A stretch of 64,000 bases of DNA, taken from the NCBI GenBank assembly GCA_018000295.1, contig JAGNKE010000003.1, positions 1-64,000 on the forward strand, read 5' to 3'. Origin of the DNA: Alphaproteobacteria bacterium (GTDB taxonomy: Bacteria > Pseudomonadota > Alphaproteobacteria > Micavibrionales > Micavibrionaceae). The position numbers were made by a program, and so were the translations under genes. Numbering within the stretch: the first letter of the stretch is position 1; every line of letters begins with the position of its first letter. The notes under the pieces are model-generated. The model did no database searches, was not told where the DNA came from, and saw only the letters and a program-made list of their open reading frames with translations. This document shows, one piece after another, positions 61,251 through 64,000 of this stretch.

Positions 61251-62743
61251 TCCGGCGGGTTTTCTGTTGCGATAATTTTTGCGCGGGCCAGCCCTTTTTT
61301 CCTGAATCTTATCTGTACGTTCTGGTTTTGAGCTAGACTTTGGGCGTCTTTGATGATTGCTTGTTCTTCGGAGAATACGACTGCGAATCCCCTTTCCAGA
61401 ACGTTTTCAAAGGACAATAATTCAAGTTTTTCTGACGCTTTTTCGAGCGTACGCTCTTTTCTTTCCAAAATCAGTTTGGCGGTGGATGTCAGGCGCATAT
61501 TCCATTTTTCCAGAGCATTTTTTTCTGTTCTGATCTGGCCGAGGGGGGGGATGAGCGAAGCCGTCTTCTTTGTGAGCAAAGTTTCTTTTCTTGAGAGAAG
61601 GTGGATGAAGGCCTTGCCAAAATTATCTGAAGCATATCTGAGCGATTCACGTTTTGAATCAACCAATTTTTGCGGATGAATTAGACGTACGGAGGCTTTT
61701 TCCAGTCTGCTCTGGCGCAAATTGACGGATTCGCGGAATAAAACATTCATTTTATGGATGATATGGTCGGTTTTCTGGATTTTTAGGTCCAGAATCCGCT
61801 CAGGTGTCCCCAGACGGGCCTCATAGCTTTTTATTTTATGGCGATTTTCCAAGAGGAGGCGTGTGACCGCGTTGATCAGGCGTTTTTCATCGTCACGGAC
61901 CTGTGCCAAAAGATTCAGGCGAACGGGTACGGCCATTTCGGCGGCTCCGGTCGGGGTTGGGGCGCGCAGATCTGCGGCAAAATCAATCAGGGTTGTGTCT
62001 GTTTCGTGTCCGATGGCGGAGATGATCGGTATGGCGCTTTCGGCGGCGGCCCGCACCACCGCTTCCTCGTTAAAGGGCATCAAATCTTCGAGTGATCCGC
62101 CGCCGCGGGCGATGATCAGAACATCCGGGCGTTTTCCCGTTTCGGGTTTGAGTGCGTTAAAACCCCTGATGGCTTGTTCGACCTGCCTTGCGGCGCCTTC
62201 GCCCTGTACCATCACGGGCCAGACGAGAACTTGTCTTGGAAAGCGGTCGGCGAGGCGATGGAGAATGTCGCGGATGACCGCTCCGGTGGGTGAAGTCACC
62301 ACGCCGATAATCTCAGGCAGGAAGGGGATCGGTTTTTTCCGGGCTGAGTCGAAAAGGCCTTCGGAGGCGAGCTTTTTCCGGCGCTCTTCGAGCATTTTGA
62401 GCAGAGCGCCTTCCCCGGCCAGTTCCATCGATTCGATCACAAGCTGGTAGCTGGAACGCGGGGCGTAGGTGGTGATCCGGCCGGTGCAGATGACCTCCAG
62501 CCCTTCTTCCGGTTTGATGGATAGGCGGGGGACGGTTCCCTTCCAGCACACGGCGTCGATCACCGAGTCGCTGTCCTTCAGGGTGGTGTAGAGATGACCG
62601 GATGAGGGTCTTGTCACTTTTGATAGCTCACCGCGTACGCGTACACGACCGTAGTTCTCTTCCAAGGTTCTTTTCAAAGACTGCGCGAGTTCGGTTACGG
62701 AAAATTCCGGGATGTTGGTTCTGGGCTGCGATCCTGTGCTCAT
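61247..62743 (-). CDS. xseA: Exodeoxyribonuclease VII large subunit
   Basis: A 498-residue protein with the N-terminal OB-fold ([28 protein letters not shown]), the catalytic core ([43 protein letters not shown] and [27 protein letters not shown]) and a long helical C-terminal part. With XseB it degrades single-stranded DNA from both ends. xseB is not seen here. Confidence 0.96.
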   Translation of the reverse strand: MSTGSQPRTNIPEFSVTELAQSLKRTLEENYGRVRVRGELSKVTRPSSGHLYTTLKDSDSVIDAVCWKGTVPRLSIKPEEGLEVICTGRITTYAPRSSYQLVIESMELAGEGALLKMLEERRKKLASEGLFDSARKKPIPFLPEIIGVVTSPTGAVIRDILHRLADRFPRQVLVWPVMVQGEGAARQVEQAIRGFNALKPETGKRPDVLIIARGGGSLEDLMPFNEEAVVRAAAESAIPIISAIGHETDTTLIDFAADLRAPTPTGAAEMAVPVRLNLLAQVRDDEKRLINAVTRLLLENRHKIKSYEARLGTPERILDLKIQKTDHIIHKMNVLFRESVNLRQSRLEKASVRLIHPQKLVDSKRESLRYASDNFGKAFIHLLSRKETLLTKKTASLIPPLGQIRTEKNALEKWNMRLTSTAKLILERKERTLEKASEKLELLSFENVLERGFAVVFSEEQAIIKDAQSLAQNQNVQIRFRKKGLARAKIIATENPPD

Positions 62744-62786
62744 CTGGCGATCTTAATTCAGAAAGTGGGGAAAGCAAACTTTTTGC

Positions 62787-64000
62787 ATGGTATATTCGGG
62801 CATGGTCTTTTCCTTTTCTTCTTTTCTCACTCAGGATGAAGGCGAAAGCCTTGAAGTTCTTCATGCGGCTTTGCCGTGGGCGGAGAATCGTGTGCAAGCG
62901 GTGGGGCAGCGGGCGGCTTCGTTTGTTGATGTGATCCGTTCGGGCAAGGGATCGGGAAGCCTCCTGGAGAGCTTTCTACAGGATTTTGCGCTCGATACCG
63001 ATGAGGGGCTGGCGATGATGACGCTGGCGGAAGCCTTGTTGCGTATTCCCGACAAGGCGACGGCGAACGCGCTGATCCGCGACAAGGTGCGGGCGGCGGA
63101 CTGGTTGAGCCGGCAGGGACAATCCAAGGATTGGTTGACACGGGCGGCGGGGCTGGGGATGAGTTTGAGTCGCCGGACGCTGGACGGTGTTTTTGCCCGG
63201 CTAGGCGAACCTCTTGTACGGGAGGCGATGATCCGGGCGATGCACCTGATGGGCCAGCAATTCGTTTTGGCGACGAGTATCGCGGAGGCTCTAGAAGCAG
63301 CCAAAAGCTATGAGGCCAAGGGATACCGGCTTTCTTACGACGTGCTTGGGGAGGGAGCGCGGGATGAGCGTACGGCCCTGCGGTATCTTGATTCCTACGC
63401 GCAGGCTTTTGAAAGGATCGGTGCGGTTTGTCGGGCGAAGAGCCTTCCTTCCGGCTTGCGTCCGAGTGTTTCGGTCAAACTGTCCGCGCTTTATCCGCGC
63501 TATGAGGTTTCGCAGGAGGATCGTTGCGTCCCGGTCCTGATCGAACGGCTTGGTCTTCTGGCGGCGAAGGCGGCAAGTCACGATCTCAGCCTGACGATCG
63601 ATGCTGAGGAGGCGGCGCGGCTCGATCTTTCAATCAGGATTTTTGAAGGTGTTCTTAAGAGGAGCGATCTTTCGGACTGGACCGGGTTCGGGTTGGCCGT
63701 TCAGGCTTATCAGAAACGCGCGCTGCCGCTCGTTAATTATTTGGTTGAAAATGGACAAGCGTACGGGCGGAGAATCCAGATCAGGCTTGTGAAAGGCGCC
63801 TATTGGGATTCGGAAATCAAGAAAGCGCAAATAGGTGGGTTCCCCGGCTATCCTGTCTATACGCGCAAGTGCAATACCGATGTTTCCTATCTGGCCTGTG
63901 CGTATACCCTGTTGAAAAACAAGGAACGGATTTTTCCGATGTTCGCCACGCACAACGCCCATAGTGTTGCGGCTGTTCTGGAGATGGCGAAGGCCGAGGG
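62787..64000 (+). CDS. putA: Bifunctional proline utilisation protein PutA, 5' part
   Basis: An open frame of about 400 codons running off the right edge. It reads MVFSFSSFLTQDEGESLEV, then the PutA dimerisation and proline dehydrogenase domain: SYDVLGEGARDERTA, RPSVSVKLSALYPRYE, TIDAEEAARLDLS, IRLVKGAYWDSEIK and FATHNAHSVAAV. It oxidises proline to glutamate with FAD and NAD. The start may be the ATG at 62787 or the next in frame at 62802; neither has a clear ribosome site. The aldehyde dehydrogenase part lies beyond the window. Confidence 0.93.
   Translation, partial: MVYSGMVFSFSSFLTQDEGESLEVLHAALPWAENRVQAVGQRAASFVDVIRSGKGSGSLLESFLQDFALDTDEGLAMMTLAEALLRIPDKATANALIRDKVRAADWLSRQGQSKDWLTRAAGLGMSLSRRTLDGVFARLGEPLVREAMIRAMHLMGQQFVLATSIAEALEAAKSYEAKGYRLSYDVLGEGARDERTALRYLDSYAQAFERIGAVCRAKSLPSGLRPSVSVKLSALYPRYEVSQEDRCVPVLIERLGLLAAKAASHDLSLTIDAEEAARLDLSIRIFEGVLKRSDLSDWTGFGLAVQAYQKRALPLVNYLVENGQAYGRRIQIRLVKGAYWDSEIKKAQIGGFPGYPVYTRKCNTDVSYLACAYTLLKNKERIFPMFATHNAHSVAAVLEMAKAE

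Overview
This window looks like a chromosomal segment of an alphaproteobacterium of moderate GC content. Pointers are an Usg-family protein, the rpsT-dnaA gene order, a CIRCE-controlled groESL operon, CtaA/Cox15-type heme A synthase, and the DotM and DotL coupling proteins of a Dot/Icm-like type IVB secretion system. A Micavibrio-like or other predatory or host-associated lineage would fit, but this placement is inference. Coding density is high, genes lie on both strands, and mobile DNA is limited to two IS remnants.

Left part (1-9.4 kb): the 3' end of an IS5-type transposase; a cupredoxin/FTR1 iron-uptake pair; a 1099-residue, strongly diverged phosphoenolpyruvate carboxylase-like protein; about 700 bp of AT-rich noncoding DNA; a decayed, apparently chimeric IS; then a sugar-polymer group (GT4 glycosyltransferase, NAD-dependent epimerase, a DXD-motif glycosyltransferase-like protein) leading to asparagine synthetase AsnB. 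Middle-left (11.5-27 kb): three unrecognised proteins, two of them likely paralogues; acpP-fabF-mltG; a three-domain acyltransferase/acyl-ACP synthetase next to chromate transporter ChrA; a small metal-related module (Cys/His-rich secreted protein, outer-membrane barrel, periplasmic HMA protein, MerT-like membrane protein); a DUF937 protein; heme A synthase; ferredoxin; Usg.

Middle (27-36 kb): groESL with promoter and CIRCE, TfoX-N protein, a GNAT-like protein, an XRE regulator, a well-supported candidate small RNA gene at 32876-33014, mutM, rpsT. Replication region (36-48 kb): dnaA, dnaN and recF keep their order but are separated. Between dnaA and dnaN lie a Nudix gene, bioB, a TetR regulator with two visible operators and a lipoprotein target, and a bioF-bioD-X-bioA-Y operon. 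X is an AT-rich exported protein and Y a ferritin-like diiron protein; no bioC or bioH is seen. A Fic-like protein with a broken catalytic motif follows recF.

Right part (49-64 kb): DotL and DotM flanking an unknown single-pass membrane protein, tRNA-Thr, glycogen phosphorylase, two TerD-family proteins around a Na+/Ca2+ exchanger, an SNase-like membrane protein, xseA, and the 5' part of putA running off the window.

The most interesting signals are the small RNA candidate, the structured dnaA upstream region, the PEPC-like protein, the two unknown genes embedded in the biotin operon, the tandem KPAIFG motifs in the DotL tail, and the degenerate Fic protein.
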